Origin: Rhodospirillales bacterium BBD 1991-14 | GTDB lineage: Bacteria; Pseudomonadota; Alphaproteobacteria; Kiloniellales; Kiloniellaceae | Direction: 5' to 3' | DNA: 64,000 nt | Assembly (NCBI GenBank): GCA_001657395.1 | Contig: LYSY01000003.1 | Coordinates: forward strand, 186,001 to 250,000 | In this document: one piece after another, positions 25,098-33,419 of the stretch | How positions within the stretch are numbered: position 1 is the stretch's first letter | How the letters are laid out: every line of letters begins with the position of its first letter | Notes under the pieces: generated by a model | What the model was told of the DNA's origin: nothing | The model's input: only the letters and a program-made list of their open reading frames with translations | Database searches by the model: none | Translations under genes and position numbers: made by a program

Positions 25098-25132
25098 GCT
25101 CCGAGAAGGGCCTGATCGGCCTTTTTCGGAGC
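25098..25132 (+). terminator. Strong hairpin after the small gene
   Basis: GCTCCGAGAAGGGCC pairs with GGCCTTTTTCGGAGC over 15 pairs (two G-U) around the loop TGATC. There is no clear U tract after it, but position and strength fit a 3' end for the small gene at 24859. Confidence 0.6.
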
Positions 25133-25429
25133 TCCCGTCGTTTCCGCCTTTCCCTTGCCATCGCGCTGCACCACAGGAAGATCACTTGTGGACGAGCGAC
25201 CAGGGTCCATATACAGCATATCCCTAGGCGCCGTGTGGATTCGCCGGTGTTGGGTATTGCTTGTTTGCATCTGCCGGCCCTGTTGTCAGGGGACCGCCGT
25301 AGGGGTCTGTGCAAGGCGAGCAGCCGCTGGGAACGGACGGTTCAAACCGGACCGTGCTGACGAAACTGGGCCGACGAAACTGAGCCAACAAAACTGGGCC
25401 AACAAAACTGGGCTGATGGAACTGGGCCG
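25133..25429 (+). promoter_or_regulatory. Leader region of pmtA
   Basis: No supported gene. TTGTGG at 25186-25191 and TATACA at 25210-25215, 18 bases apart, are the best promoter, giving a leader of about 208 bases. Its last part is the 14-bp repeat array that runs into the pmtA start. A 100-codon open frame at 25155 overlaps the promoter and is rejected. Confidence 0.45.
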
Positions 25430-25445
25430 ATGCAATTGGGCCGAC
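25362..25445 (+). repeat. Six 14-bp tandem repeats containing the pmtA start codon
   Basis: Degenerate copies of GAAACTGGGCCGAC begin at 25362, 25376, 25390, 25404, 25418 and 25432. The core ACTGGGCC is kept in most. The ATG of pmtA (25430-25432) spans the junction of copies five and six, and another ATG in a different frame lies at 25416. Fourteen is not a multiple of three, so gain or loss of a copy would change the spacing and frame of candidate starts. Confidence 0.9.
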
Positions 25446-26098
25446 CGAAGAACTTGAAGCGGAACATCCGCTTTCTGGGGCGCTGGCTGCGCAACCCGAA
25501 GGCTGTCGGCGCCGTGGTGCCGAGCGGACGCAGCCTCGCCACCGCCATGGCCGCAGAGATCGACCGTGACGCCGAGGGGGCGATCATCGAGTTGGGCGGC
25601 GGCACCGGCAACATCACCGCTGCCCTGCTGGAAGCCGGGATCCCCCACGCGGACATTATCGTGATCGAACGCGACAGAGCGTTCCACCGGGTGATCGCCG
25701 AACGCTTCCCCCATGTGCGGGTGCTGCAGGGCGATGCGGCGAACCTGCGCCGGCTGCTTCAGGACGCCGGCATCGGCAAGGTCAAGGCGGTGGTCTCGAG
25801 CCTGCCGCTGTTGTCGATCCCCGACCGAATCTGCCGACAGATCGTCGCCGAATCCATGGCCGTGCTCGACGACCGCGGCGTCTTCGTTCAATTCACCTAC
25901 GGACCGGCCTCACCGGTCTCCAAGCGCATTGCCGCCGACCTCGGCCTTCGGGGCCGCCGTGCCAGTTGGGTGATGGACAACATTCCCCCGGCTTCGGTCT
26001 GGCGCTACCAGCGCAACAGCGCCGCACGCGAGTCGCAGCAGCCGCAGGGGGAGCCGCAGGGGGAGCAGGCCAGGCGCTTTCAGAAGCGCAGCGCCTGA
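25430..26098 (+). CDS. pmtA: Phospholipid N-methyltransferase (PmtA type)
   Basis: A 222-residue SAM-dependent methyltransferase of the PmtA family, which turns phosphatidylethanolamine into phosphatidylcholine at the inner membrane face. The N-terminal FLGRWLRNPKAVGAVVPSGRSLATAMA segment is the family hallmark, followed by the SAM motif IIELGGGTGNITAALL, IVIERD, VVSSLPLLS and a YGPASPVS segment. The C-terminus adds a Gln/Pro-rich tail with two 12-bp repeats. The start is unusual: no ribosome site, and the ATG lies in a tandem repeat. Homologues begin at about this place, so 25430 is reasonable. Confidence 0.85.
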   Translation: MQLGRPKNLKRNIRFLGRWLRNPKAVGAVVPSGRSLATAMAAEIDRDAEGAIIELGGGTGNITAALLEAGIPHADIIVIERDRAFHRVIAERFPHVRVLQGDAANLRRLLQDAGIGKVKAVVSSLPLLSIPDRICRQIVAESMAVLDDRGVFVQFTYGPASPVSKRIAADLGLRGRRASWVMDNIPPASVWRYQRNSAARESQQPQGEPQGEQARRFQKRSA

Positions 26099-26118
26099 CG
26101 CGGCGGCCCAACCGCCAC

Positions 26119-26139
26119 CTAGAGTACGGCCCGCTCTAG
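26119..26139. terminator. Small inverted repeat between pmtA and phaZ
   Basis: CTAGAG and CTCTAG flank 9 bases in the 73-bp gap between the two convergent 3' ends. Short stem and no U tract, so only a weak terminator candidate. Confidence 0.3.
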
Positions 26140-26171
26140 AACAGCCGCCCGATATCCGGTGAGCTTCGCGC

Positions 26172-27452
26172 TCAGGCCGCTCCCGAAAGCCGGCCTGAAA
26201 GCCGGACAGAGGCACGGCGGCGCCGTCCGGTCGCCCGGATCATCTTCTTCAGCCGCGGCTGAATCTCGTCGCGCCAGCGCCGTCCATTGAAGACACCGTA
26301 GTGCCCGACACCCTCTTGCACGTAGTGGTGATGGTCCGCAGCCGGAAGGTTGGGGCAAAGATCGTGCGCGGCTTCGGTCTGGCCGAGACCGCAGATGTCG
26401 TCCAGTTCCCCTTCGATGGTCATCAGCGCCGTCTTGCGAATGGCGCGGCAGTCGACCAGTTTTCCGCGATGGTACATGGTGCCGTTCGGCAGCGCGTGCT
26501 TCTGGAACACCGTGTCGATTGTCTGCAGGTAGAACTCCGCCGTCAGATCCATGACCGAGAGATATTCCTCGTAGAAGCGCTGGTGCTGATCGACCGAGTC
26601 GCAGTCCCCTTCGATCAGGTGACGGAACAGGTCGGCGTGGGCATCCAGATGGCGTTCCATGTTCATGGTCATGAAGCCCGTCAACTGAACGAAGCCGGGA
26701 TAGACGCGCCGCATGGCGCCGGGACAGGGAAAGGGCACCGGCGAGATGACCGTGTGCTCGAACCATGACAGCGGCCGCGAAGCCGCCAGCTCGTTCACCG
26801 CGGTCGGGTTGCGGCGCGTATCGATCGGTCCGCCGATCAGCGTCATCGATGCGGGTTGCAGCGGATCGCGCTGCTCGGCCATCACGGCAGCCGCAGCCAG
26901 CACGGGCACCGACGGCTGACAGACGGCAATGACGTGGGTGTCCGGACCAATGAAGCGGATGAAGTCGATCACATAGTCGATGAAGTCGTCGAGGTCGAAG
27001 CGCCCGTAAGCAAGCGGCATGAAGCGGGCATCGCGCCAGTCGGTCACGAAGACCTCGTGCTCCGGGATCATCGCTTTCACGGTGCCCCGCAGCAGGGTAG
27101 CGTAGTGGCCGGACAGCGGCGCCACGATCAGCACTTTGGGATCCTTGCGGCCGGCAACCGCCGGCTTGTCCCGCTTGAAGTGCAGCAGGTCGCAGAACAG
27201 CTTGCCGTAAACGAGACGGGGCTCGACGGCAACCGCCTCGCCATCGATGTCTACGGCATCGATTCCCCACTCCGGCTTGCCGTAACGCCGCGTCACGTTC
27301 TCGAAGACCTCACAGGCCGCGGCCACCGCCTTGCCGACGGGGGTGTAGGCGACGGGACTGAAAGCGCTGCGGCAGGCATAACGGAGCGCGTCGGATTGCA
27401 TGCGCAGCGGTCTCACCGCTGCGTGAGTCAACTCATAGGCATGGTAAAGCAA
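26172..27452 (-). CDS. phaZ: Intracellular polyhydroxybutyrate depolymerase
   Basis: A 426-residue PhaZ, which mobilises cytoplasmic polyhydroxybutyrate granules. In place of a lipase-box serine it has Cys178 in VIAVCQPSVP, the arrangement of intracellular PhaZ enzymes such as that of Ralstonia, and a late GHYGVFNG supplies the histidine. MLYHAYELTHAAVRPLR is the typical N-terminus. The C-terminus carries an Arg-rich tail (ATGRRRRASVR) that could bind the granule surface. No phaC or phasin gene is adjacent. Confidence 0.93.
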   Translation of the reverse strand: MLYHAYELTHAAVRPLRMQSDALRYACRSAFSPVAYTPVGKAVAAACEVFENVTRRYGKPEWGIDAVDIDGEAVAVEPRLVYGKLFCDLLHFKRDKPAVAGRKDPKVLIVAPLSGHYATLLRGTVKAMIPEHEVFVTDWRDARFMPLAYGRFDLDDFIDYVIDFIRFIGPDTHVIAVCQPSVPVLAAAAVMAEQRDPLQPASMTLIGGPIDTRRNPTAVNELAASRPLSWFEHTVISPVPFPCPGAMRRVYPGFVQLTGFMTMNMERHLDAHADLFRHLIEGDCDSVDQHQRFYEEYLSVMDLTAEFYLQTIDTVFQKHALPNGTMYHRGKLVDCRAIRKTALMTIEGELDDICGLGQTEAAHDLCPNLPAADHHHYVQEGVGHYGVFNGRRWRDEIQPRLKKMIRATGRRRRASVRLSGRLSGAA

Positions 27453-27513
27453 GGTTTCAGTGGCCCCCAGTGTTGCCGTGCCGCTTTAGGGCACTCCCCC
27501 AGTCGTACTGCGT

Positions 27514-27541
27514 TTGTCTCAGCTGCACTTGTCTCAGCTGC
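27514..27541. repeat. 15-bp-period direct repeat, two copies
   Basis: TTGTCTCAGCTGC occurs at 27514 and 27529. It lies in the probable promoter region of phaZ; it could be a paired operator or a small slippage duplication. Confidence 0.7.
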
Positions 27542-27727
27542 CTTGTTCGGATGTCTGAGGCCGCTTTCGCAGCCTTATGACCCACGGACGCCGCTGCAGC
27601 CACCGCGCCGCGGCGGCAATCTATCACTTCGGACCGAGCCGGGCGAAGGGAAAAGTCGGGCCGTCGTAAACGAAACGCTGAGGCATAAACGAGCCGCGGT
27701 CTGCGGCGCGCCGACGTCGCTGCATGC

Positions 27728-27770
27728 TTGACGCAGGTCAATGTCCGGGCGCCGGAGCGGCCCCTATCCT
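27728..27770 (+). promoter_or_regulatory. Fnr/FixK/Dnr-type box and promoter of the hemerythrin gene
   Basis: TTGAC-GCAG-GTCAA (27728-27741) is a perfect palindrome of the Fnr/Dnr type. A -10-like TATCCT lies at 27765-27770, putting the predicted start near 27776, 41.5-42 bp from the box centre, the class II activation geometry. Leader about 52 bases to the ATG. Confidence 0.65.
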
Positions 27771-27828
27771 TGCCTCTCCCTTGCCGGGCCCTCTCGTGAG
27801 AGCGGCCTTCTCAAGCAGAGGTGTACCC

Positions 27829-28389
27829 ATGGCCGGCGTCATCGAATCCCTGCGCAACGATCACTCCCGGATCACCAAGCTGCTGGACGCCCTGGAGCGC
27901 CAGATGGCAGCTTTCGAAGACGGCAGGACCCTGGATTTCGATATCCTGGACGGTATTCTGTACTACTGCCTGTCTTATCCGGACCTTCACCATCACCCGC
28001 TGGAAGACCTGATCTTCGACCGCCTGAAGGAGCGCAATCCCGGGGCTCTCGAGGGTGTGCGCGACCTGCGCGAGGAACACGCGGCTCTGGCCGAAAAAAC
28101 CCGCAAGTTCGCCGCGGCCATCGAGTCCGTTGAACAGGACATTCCCCTTGAACGCAGCGCGATCCAGGAGGTCGCCGTCGAGTTCCTGAGTGCCTATCGC
28201 CGGCACATCATGATGGAGGAGAAGCATTTCTTCCCAGCCGCCCAACGCAGTCTCAAACCGGAAGATTGGGCGGCCATCGGCGCGCAACTGAAACCGATCG
28301 AAGATCCTCTCTTTGAACGGCGCGAAGACCAGAGATTCTCCGCTATTTATGAGGACATCATCGCCTGGGACCAGGCCTCCATGGCCTGA
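27829..28389 (+). CDS. Hemerythrin-domain protein
   Basis: A 186-residue di-iron hemerythrin-like protein. Candidate ligands follow the family order: His12 (DHSR), His54-His56 with Glu59 (HHHPLEDLIFD), His84 (EEH), and His126, Glu130 and His133 (RRHIMMEEKHFF). It is cytoplasmic, with an extra C-terminal 45-residue segment. Related proteins bind oxygen or nitric oxide or help repair iron centres. AGAGG precedes the ATG by 7 bases. The Fnr/Dnr-type box upstream suggests induction at low oxygen or by NO, fitting that role. Confidence 0.9.
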   Translation: MAGVIESLRNDHSRITKLLDALERQMAAFEDGRTLDFDILDGILYYCLSYPDLHHHPLEDLIFDRLKERNPGALEGVRDLREEHAALAEKTRKFAAAIESVEQDIPLERSAIQEVAVEFLSAYRRHIMMEEKHFFPAAQRSLKPEDWAAIGAQLKPIEDPLFERREDQRFSAIYEDIIAWDQASMA

Positions 28390-28575
28390 AGCCGGTTCCC
28401 AGCCGGCGCAGAGCGCCCTTCAGCCGCCACGCGACAGTTGCTAGACTGTGGGTATTCAAATGATAATAGGAAAAATTGCAGGATCTCCGGCGCCGAGAGG
28501 TCCTTGGACTGCCGCCGCAAAGGCGTGACCCGCCGATCAGGACCGCTGGGCGTCGTCTGATCCGCCGCTGACCGT

Positions 28576-28590
28576 ATTGGATCATCCAAT
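28576..28590 (+). promoter_or_regulatory. Palindromic operator before the TAXI gene
   Basis: ATTGGAT-C-ATCCAAT is a perfect 7-bp inverted repeat ending 12 bases before the ribosome site of the next gene. It resembles the ATTGGATCCAAT operator of VanR, a GntR-family repressor, with 3 extra central bases. No GntR gene is in the window. Confidence 0.5.
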
Positions 28591-28613
28591 CGGGCCAATC
28601 CGGGGAGGATCAC

Positions 28614-29597
28614 ATGGCGCAACGACCCTACTCACCTCGCCTGCTGTTCCCACTTGCCGCCCTGGCCGCAGTCGTTTCGCTCGGCGAGCCAACGGTTGCA
28701 GCCGAAGAAACGGTGACCATCGGCACCGGCAGCCGCGCCGGGGTCTACTTTCAGGTCGGCCGTGCCGCCTGCCGCCTGATCAACCAGACGCAAGACGAAC
28801 ACGGCATCACCTGCGCCGCGGAACCGACGGCGGGGTCGATTGCCAACCTGGAGGCCGTGCGCAAGGGCAACATCGCGTTTGCCGTCGCCCAGTCCGACTG
28901 GCAGTTCCACGCCGTCAACGGCACCAGCCGCTTCGCCGAGGCCAAGGCCGACTCCGATCTCCGCGCTGTTTTCTCGGTGCATGGGGAGCCCTTCACGGTG
29001 GTCGCCCGGCGCGACTCCGGAATACGCCACCTGCGTGATCTCGCCGGCAAGCGGGTGAACATCGGCAATCCCGGCTCGGGCCAGCGGGGCACCATGGAAG
29101 TGGTGATGAAGGCGATGAACTGGAGCAAGACGTCGTTCAGCCTTGCCGAGGAACTGCCGGCGAGCCAGCAGTCGCTCGCCCTCTGTCATGACCGCATACA
29201 GGCAATGATCTATACGGTCGGCCACCCCAACGACTCGGTCGCCCAGGCCGTACGGCTCTGCGATGCGGTGATTGCCGAGGTTTCCGGGCAGCAGATCCAG
29301 AAACTGGTCGACGAGAACCCCTACTACGCCATGACCGCGGTACCCGGCGGGCTCTATGCCGGCAACACCAACGATGTCGCGACCTTCGGCGTCAAGGCGA
29401 CCGTCGTGACCTCGGCGCAGGTGCCGGCGGAAACCGTCTACGCCGTCACCAAGGCGATCTTCGATAACCTCGAGCGTTTCCGTGCCATGCATCCGGCCTT
29501 TGCGCGGCTGCAGCCTGAAGTGATGGTGCGCGACGGCCTCTCCGCCCCTTTGCACGAGGGCGCGGCGCGCTACTTCAAGGAAAGGGGCTGGCTATAG
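28614..29597 (+). CDS. TAXI-family TRAP transporter solute-binding protein
   Basis: A 327-residue periplasmic binding protein of the TAXI group (TRAP-associated extracytoplasmic immunogenic). A signal peptide covers about residues 1-30 (ending AVAA-like PTVAAEE). The mature protein opens VTIGTGSRAGVYFQVGRAACRLI, the TAXI hallmark, and has DLAGKRVNIGNPGSGQRGT in the middle. TAXI proteins usually deliver glutamate or other acids to a fused DctQM membrane protein, but none lies here, so it is an orphan or works with a distant permease. GGGGAGG precedes the ATG. Confidence 0.92.
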   Translation: MAQRPYSPRLLFPLAALAAVVSLGEPTVAAEETVTIGTGSRAGVYFQVGRAACRLINQTQDEHGITCAAEPTAGSIANLEAVRKGNIAFAVAQSDWQFHAVNGTSRFAEAKADSDLRAVFSVHGEPFTVVARRDSGIRHLRDLAGKRVNIGNPGSGQRGTMEVVMKAMNWSKTSFSLAEELPASQQSLALCHDRIQAMIYTVGHPNDSVAQAVRLCDAVIAEVSGQQIQKLVDENPYYAMTAVPGGLYAGNTNDVATFGVKATVVTSAQVPAETVYAVTKAIFDNLERFRAMHPAFARLQPEVMVRDGLSAPLHEGAARYFKERGWL

Positions 29598-29765
29598 GCC
29601 GTTCCGGCGGGCCTTTCGGCGCCGCTCACGTCCCCGTGCGCTGCCCCGCAAAGCCTTCGCCTTGGGGGCCGCGGTCGGCTAGACTGGCCCGAAGCACCCG
29701 GAAACAGGCGGCGTGAAGCGCCTGACCGTAGCGCCGACAGGGTAAGATGCGAAAGGGATTTGCCG

Positions 29766-31460
29766 ATGCGAAAGCTGTTGCTGGCCGCCGTCCTGGCGTT
29801 TGCGGGGAATCTCACCACCGCCTTTACAGGGCCGCCGGCCGCCGCAGCCGAGGAACTGCGCATCGGCATATCGCAATACCCCACGACCCTGCATCCCAGC
29901 AGGGAAGCCTCGGTCGCAAAGTCCTACATCATGTCGATGACCCAGCGCCCGATGACGGTCTACGACCACGAATGGCAGCTCATCTGCATGCTCTGCGTCG
30001 AGCTGCCGTCCATCGAGGCCGGCACCGCCGTTCCCGAGGACCTGCCGGCAGGCGTCGAAGGCGCCGGGGACGGCAAGGGCATCGCTCTCACCTATACCAT
30101 CCAGCCGGAGGCGACCTGGGGCGACGGCACGCCGATCACCACCCGGGACGTGCTCTTCACCTACAAGGTGGGGCGGCATGAGAAATCCGGCGTCGGCAGC
30201 CTGGAGCTTTACCGCCGCATCCTCTCGATCGACGTCATCGACGACAAGACCTTCGTCATGCACGTCGACCGCATCTCCTTCGAGTATGCGGCCATCAACG
30301 ACTTCCGCCTGCTGCCGGCCCACATCGAGGAGCCCATCTTCGACGCCGCGCCGGACGACTACAGGAACCGCACCGCCTTCGACAACGACCCGACCAACCC
30401 GGGCCTCGCCTTCGGACCCTACCGCATCGTCGAAGCGATCCCCGGTTCGCGCATCGTCCTCGAGCGCAACGAGACCTGGTGGGGCAAGCGCCCGGCCTTC
30501 GACCGCATCACCCTGCTCACCATCGAAAAGACGACGGCGCTGGAAGCCAACCTGCTGTCCGGCAACATCGACATGATCGCCGGCGAGCTGGGGCTTACTC
30601 TCGATCAGGCCCTGGCCTTCGAAAAGCGCAACGGCGAAGACTACCAGATCATCTACGAGCCCGGGCTGCTCTACGAACACATCGACCTGATGCTCGAAAA
30701 CCCGATCCTGCAGGACAAGCGGGTGCGCCAGGCGTTGGTCTACGCCATCGACCGGGAGGCCATCAGCGAACGCCTCTTCGAAGGCCGCCAGCCGGTCGCG
30801 CACTCGGGCGTCTCGCCGCTGGACTGGGTCTATTATCCGGACATCAAGAAGTACAGCCACGACCCGCAGAAGGCCGCCGCCCTGCTGGACGAAGCGGGCT
30901 GGAGCGAGATGCGCGGCGGCGTCCGCTACAATGCGGCCGGCGAGCCGCTGCGCCTGGATTTCATGACGACCGCAGGCAACCGCATCCGCGAACTGGTCCA
31001 GCAGGTGCTGCAAAGCCAGTGGAAGCAGGCCGGGATCGACATGCGCGTGCGCAACGAGCCGCCGCGCGCCTTCTTCGGCGAGACCGTGCATCACCGCCGC
31101 TTCACCGGCCTTGCCATGTTCGCCTGGGGCAAGGGCCCGGAGCACGTGCCGCGCACCACGCTGCACTCCGAAGAGATCCCGGCGGAGGAGAACGGCTGGT
31201 CCGGCCAGAACTACACCGGCTTCCGCAACGCGGAGATGGACGAACTGATCGACGCCATCGGCGTGGAGCTCGACCGGGCCAAGCGCAAGGAGATGTGGGC
31301 AAGGGTCCAGCAGATCTATGCCGAAGAGGTGCCGGTGATTTCGCTCTACTGGCGCGCCAACGCCTACGTGCTGCCGAAGTGGCTGGAGGGCCTGCGCCCG
31401 ACGGGCCAGATGGCCTCTTCCTCCCTCTGGATCGAGGACTGGACGGTGGAAGGGCGTTGA
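29766..31460 (+). CDS. ABC peptide-type substrate-binding protein (SBP family 5), first set
   Basis: A 564-residue periplasmic binding protein of family 5 (DppA/OppA-like). A signal peptide spans about 1-28 (ending PAAAA). The core has LTYTIQPEATWGDGTPITTRDVLFTYK, NPGLAFGPYRIVEAIPGSRIVLERNE and DKRVRQALVYAIDREAI, all typical. A 25-residue extra acidic insertion occurs near residues 80-105. ATG at 29766 follows AAGGGA; a TTG two codons earlier is rejected. It starts a three-gene set with two permeases but no ATPase. Ligand unknown: peptide, glycoside or opine. Confidence 0.92.
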   Translation: MRKLLLAAVLAFAGNLTTAFTGPPAAAAEELRIGISQYPTTLHPSREASVAKSYIMSMTQRPMTVYDHEWQLICMLCVELPSIEAGTAVPEDLPAGVEGAGDGKGIALTYTIQPEATWGDGTPITTRDVLFTYKVGRHEKSGVGSLELYRRILSIDVIDDKTFVMHVDRISFEYAAINDFRLLPAHIEEPIFDAAPDDYRNRTAFDNDPTNPGLAFGPYRIVEAIPGSRIVLERNETWWGKRPAFDRITLLTIEKTTALEANLLSGNIDMIAGELGLTLDQALAFEKRNGEDYQIIYEPGLLYEHIDLMLENPILQDKRVRQALVYAIDREAISERLFEGRQPVAHSGVSPLDWVYYPDIKKYSHDPQKAAALLDEAGWSEMRGGVRYNAAGEPLRLDFMTTAGNRIRELVQQVLQSQWKQAGIDMRVRNEPPRAFFGETVHHRRFTGLAMFAWGKGPEHVPRTTLHSEEIPAEENGWSGQNYTGFRNAEMDELIDAIGVELDRAKRKEMWARVQQIYAEEVPVISLYWRANAYVLPKWLEGLRPTGQMASSSLWIEDWTVEGR

Positions 31461-31477
31461 AGACGGGCTGAGCGGCC

Positions 31478-32425
31478 ATGCTGTCCTACCTGGCCCGTCG
31501 CCTGACGGAGTCGCTGATCGTCCTGGCGATCATGTCCTTCGTGATCTTCGCCTTGCTGGGTCTCATGCCGGGCGACCCGATCGACATCATGATCTTCTCC
31601 GACCCGGAGATGACGCCGGAGGATGCGGCGCGGCTGCGCGCGCTCTACGGCCTCGACCGCCCGATCACCGACCGCTACCTCACCTGGCTCGGCGCGGCCC
31701 TGCAGGGCGAATTCGGCTACTCGCGCCTCTATAACCAGCCGACGATGGACATCCTGCTGCCGCGCCTCGGCAACACCATCGTGCTGATGGGCCTCAGCCT
31801 CTTCCTGGCGCTGCTCATCGCCCTGCCCGCCGGCATCTACGCGGCGACGCGCCCGCAGAGCCTGACCGACCACGCCATCAACCTGCTGGCTTTTGCCGGG
31901 ATTTCCGTGCCGCCCTTCTGGCTCGCCATCCTGCTGATCATCCTCTTTGCCGTCACGCTCGGCTGGCTTCCCGCCGGCGGAATGGGCGACGGACGGGACT
32001 TCTGGTCCGACCTGCGCTTTCTGGTTCTGCCGGTGCTGGCGCTGACCATTGCGACGGTGGGCGGCATCATCCGCTTCATGCGCGCTGCCGCCATCGAGGC
32101 GCTGCGCCAGGACTACGTGCGCACCGCCCGCGCCAAGGGGCTGAGCGGCCGGCAGATCGTCGTCGGCCATGTGCTGCGCAACGCGATGATCCCGGTGGCC
32201 ACCATTCTCGCCCTGCAGATGGGCAATCTCTTCTCCGGCGCCCTGATCACGGAGACGATCTTCGCCTACCTCGGCATGGGCAAGACCATCTACGATTCCG
32301 TCGTCGGCAACGACTACAACGTGGCCCTGGTGGGCCTGCTCTTTGCCACCCTGACCACCCTGCTGGCCAACCTGCTGGCCGACCTTGCCTACACCTGGCT
32401 GGACCCGAGGATCTCCTATCAATGA
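31478..32425 (+). CDS. ABC permease, DppB type, first set
   Basis: A 315-residue inner-membrane permease with six predicted helices. YLARRLTESLIVLAIMSFVIFALLGLMPGDP is the DppB-type N-terminus and DYVRTARAKGLSGRQIVVGHVLRNAMIPV the EAA loop that docks the ATPase. It begins 17 bp after the binding protein and overlaps the next permease gene by 4 bp (ATGA), so the three are one operon. Confidence 0.93.
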   Translation: MLSYLARRLTESLIVLAIMSFVIFALLGLMPGDPIDIMIFSDPEMTPEDAARLRALYGLDRPITDRYLTWLGAALQGEFGYSRLYNQPTMDILLPRLGNTIVLMGLSLFLALLIALPAGIYAATRPQSLTDHAINLLAFAGISVPPFWLAILLIILFAVTLGWLPAGGMGDGRDFWSDLRFLVLPVLALTIATVGGIIRFMRAAAIEALRQDYVRTARAKGLSGRQIVVGHVLRNAMIPVATILALQMGNLFSGALITETIFAYLGMGKTIYDSVVGNDYNVALVGLLFATLTTLLANLLADLAYTWLDPRISYQ

Positions 32426-33393
32426 GCCGCAACAGCGACAGCCCGGGCGCCCCTCTGCTGGCCGCCGAAGCCGCTCTGGCCGCCGGCGGTTCGCTGACGG
32501 CACGGCAGGCTTTTCTGCGGCATTTCCTGCGTCACCGCCTCGCCGTCGCAAGCCTCGTGTTCCTCGTTCTCCTGGGCCTGCTTTCGGCCGCCGCGCCGCT
32601 GGTGGAGGCCTGGCTCGGCGTCGACGGCAATCTGGTCGATCTGTTCAATGCCAAGCAGCCGCCCTCGCCGCAGCATCCGCTGGGGACCGACGAGCTGGGG
32701 CGCGACACCCTGGTGCGCCTGCTCTACGGCGGCCAGGTCTCGCTGGTGGTGGGCCTCGCCGCGGCGGTCGGCGCGGCCATCATCGGGACGCTGCTGGGCA
32801 TCACCGCCGGTTACTACGGCGGACGCCTCGACGCCCTGCTGATGCGCTTCACCGACGGGGTCATCGCCCTGCCGATCCTGCCGCTGCTGATCATCCTGGC
32901 GGTGGTCGATCTCACCAAGCTCGGCCTGCCTCAGGACGTGGCAAACTCGGAGACCATCTCGATCTACCGCATCGTCTTCCTGATCGCGCTGGTGGGCTGG
33001 ACGACGGTGGCCCGGCTGGTGCGCGGGGCAACGCTTTCGATGAAGGCGCGGGAGTTCGTGCGCGCCGCGGAAGCGCTCGGCGCTTCGGGCCCGCGGGTTA
33101 TGCTGGTGCACATCCTGCCGAACGTGGTCTCGCCCATCATTGTCGCGACGACACTGTCCATCGGCGGCATCATCCTGCTGGAATCGGTCCTGAGCTTTCT
33201 CGGCCTCGGCATTCAGCCGCCGCTGCCCTCCTGGGGCAACATGCTGACCAACGCGCAGGAACTGATCTGGGATGCCCCGGTGCTGGCGATCTACCCGGGC
33301 CTGCTGATCTTCCTGACGGTCATTGCCTTCAACTTCCTGGGCGACGGCCTGCAGGACGCGCTCGATCCCCGCGCCATTCACAAAAGGGAATGA
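32422..33393 (+). CDS. ABC permease, DppC type, first set
   Basis: A 323-residue DppC-type permease. The hydrophilic N-terminal arm of about 40 residues, HPLGTDELGRDTLVRLLYGGQVSL, and the EAA loop SMKAREFVRAAEALGASGPRVMLVHILPNV are diagnostic. It completes the first set. The next gene is a convergent sensor kinase, so no dppD/dppF follows; the ATPases may be borrowed from the complete set at 40-46 kb or lie elsewhere. Confidence 0.93.
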   Translation: MSRNSDSPGAPLLAAEAALAAGGSLTARQAFLRHFLRHRLAVASLVFLVLLGLLSAAAPLVEAWLGVDGNLVDLFNAKQPPSPQHPLGTDELGRDTLVRLLYGGQVSLVVGLAAAVGAAIIGTLLGITAGYYGGRLDALLMRFTDGVIALPILPLLIILAVVDLTKLGLPQDVANSETISIYRIVFLIALVGWTTVARLVRGATLSMKAREFVRAAEALGASGPRVMLVHILPNVVSPIIVATTLSIGGIILLESVLSFLGLGIQPPLPSWGNMLTNAQELIWDAPVLAIYPGLLIFLTVIAFNFLGDGLQDALDPRAIHKRE

Positions 33394-33419
33394 GATGCGG
33401 TGTCCGGGCTTGACTGAGC

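Larger units (their letters stand above)
27453..27828. promoter_or_regulatory. 376-bp divergent region, phaZ and hemerythrin
   Basis: No gene seen. It contains two 15-bp-period copies of TTGTCTCAGCTGC (27514-27526 and 27529-27541), about 60 bp before phaZ, and the Fnr/Dnr-type box and promoter of the hemerythrin gene at its right end. Confidence 0.55.
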
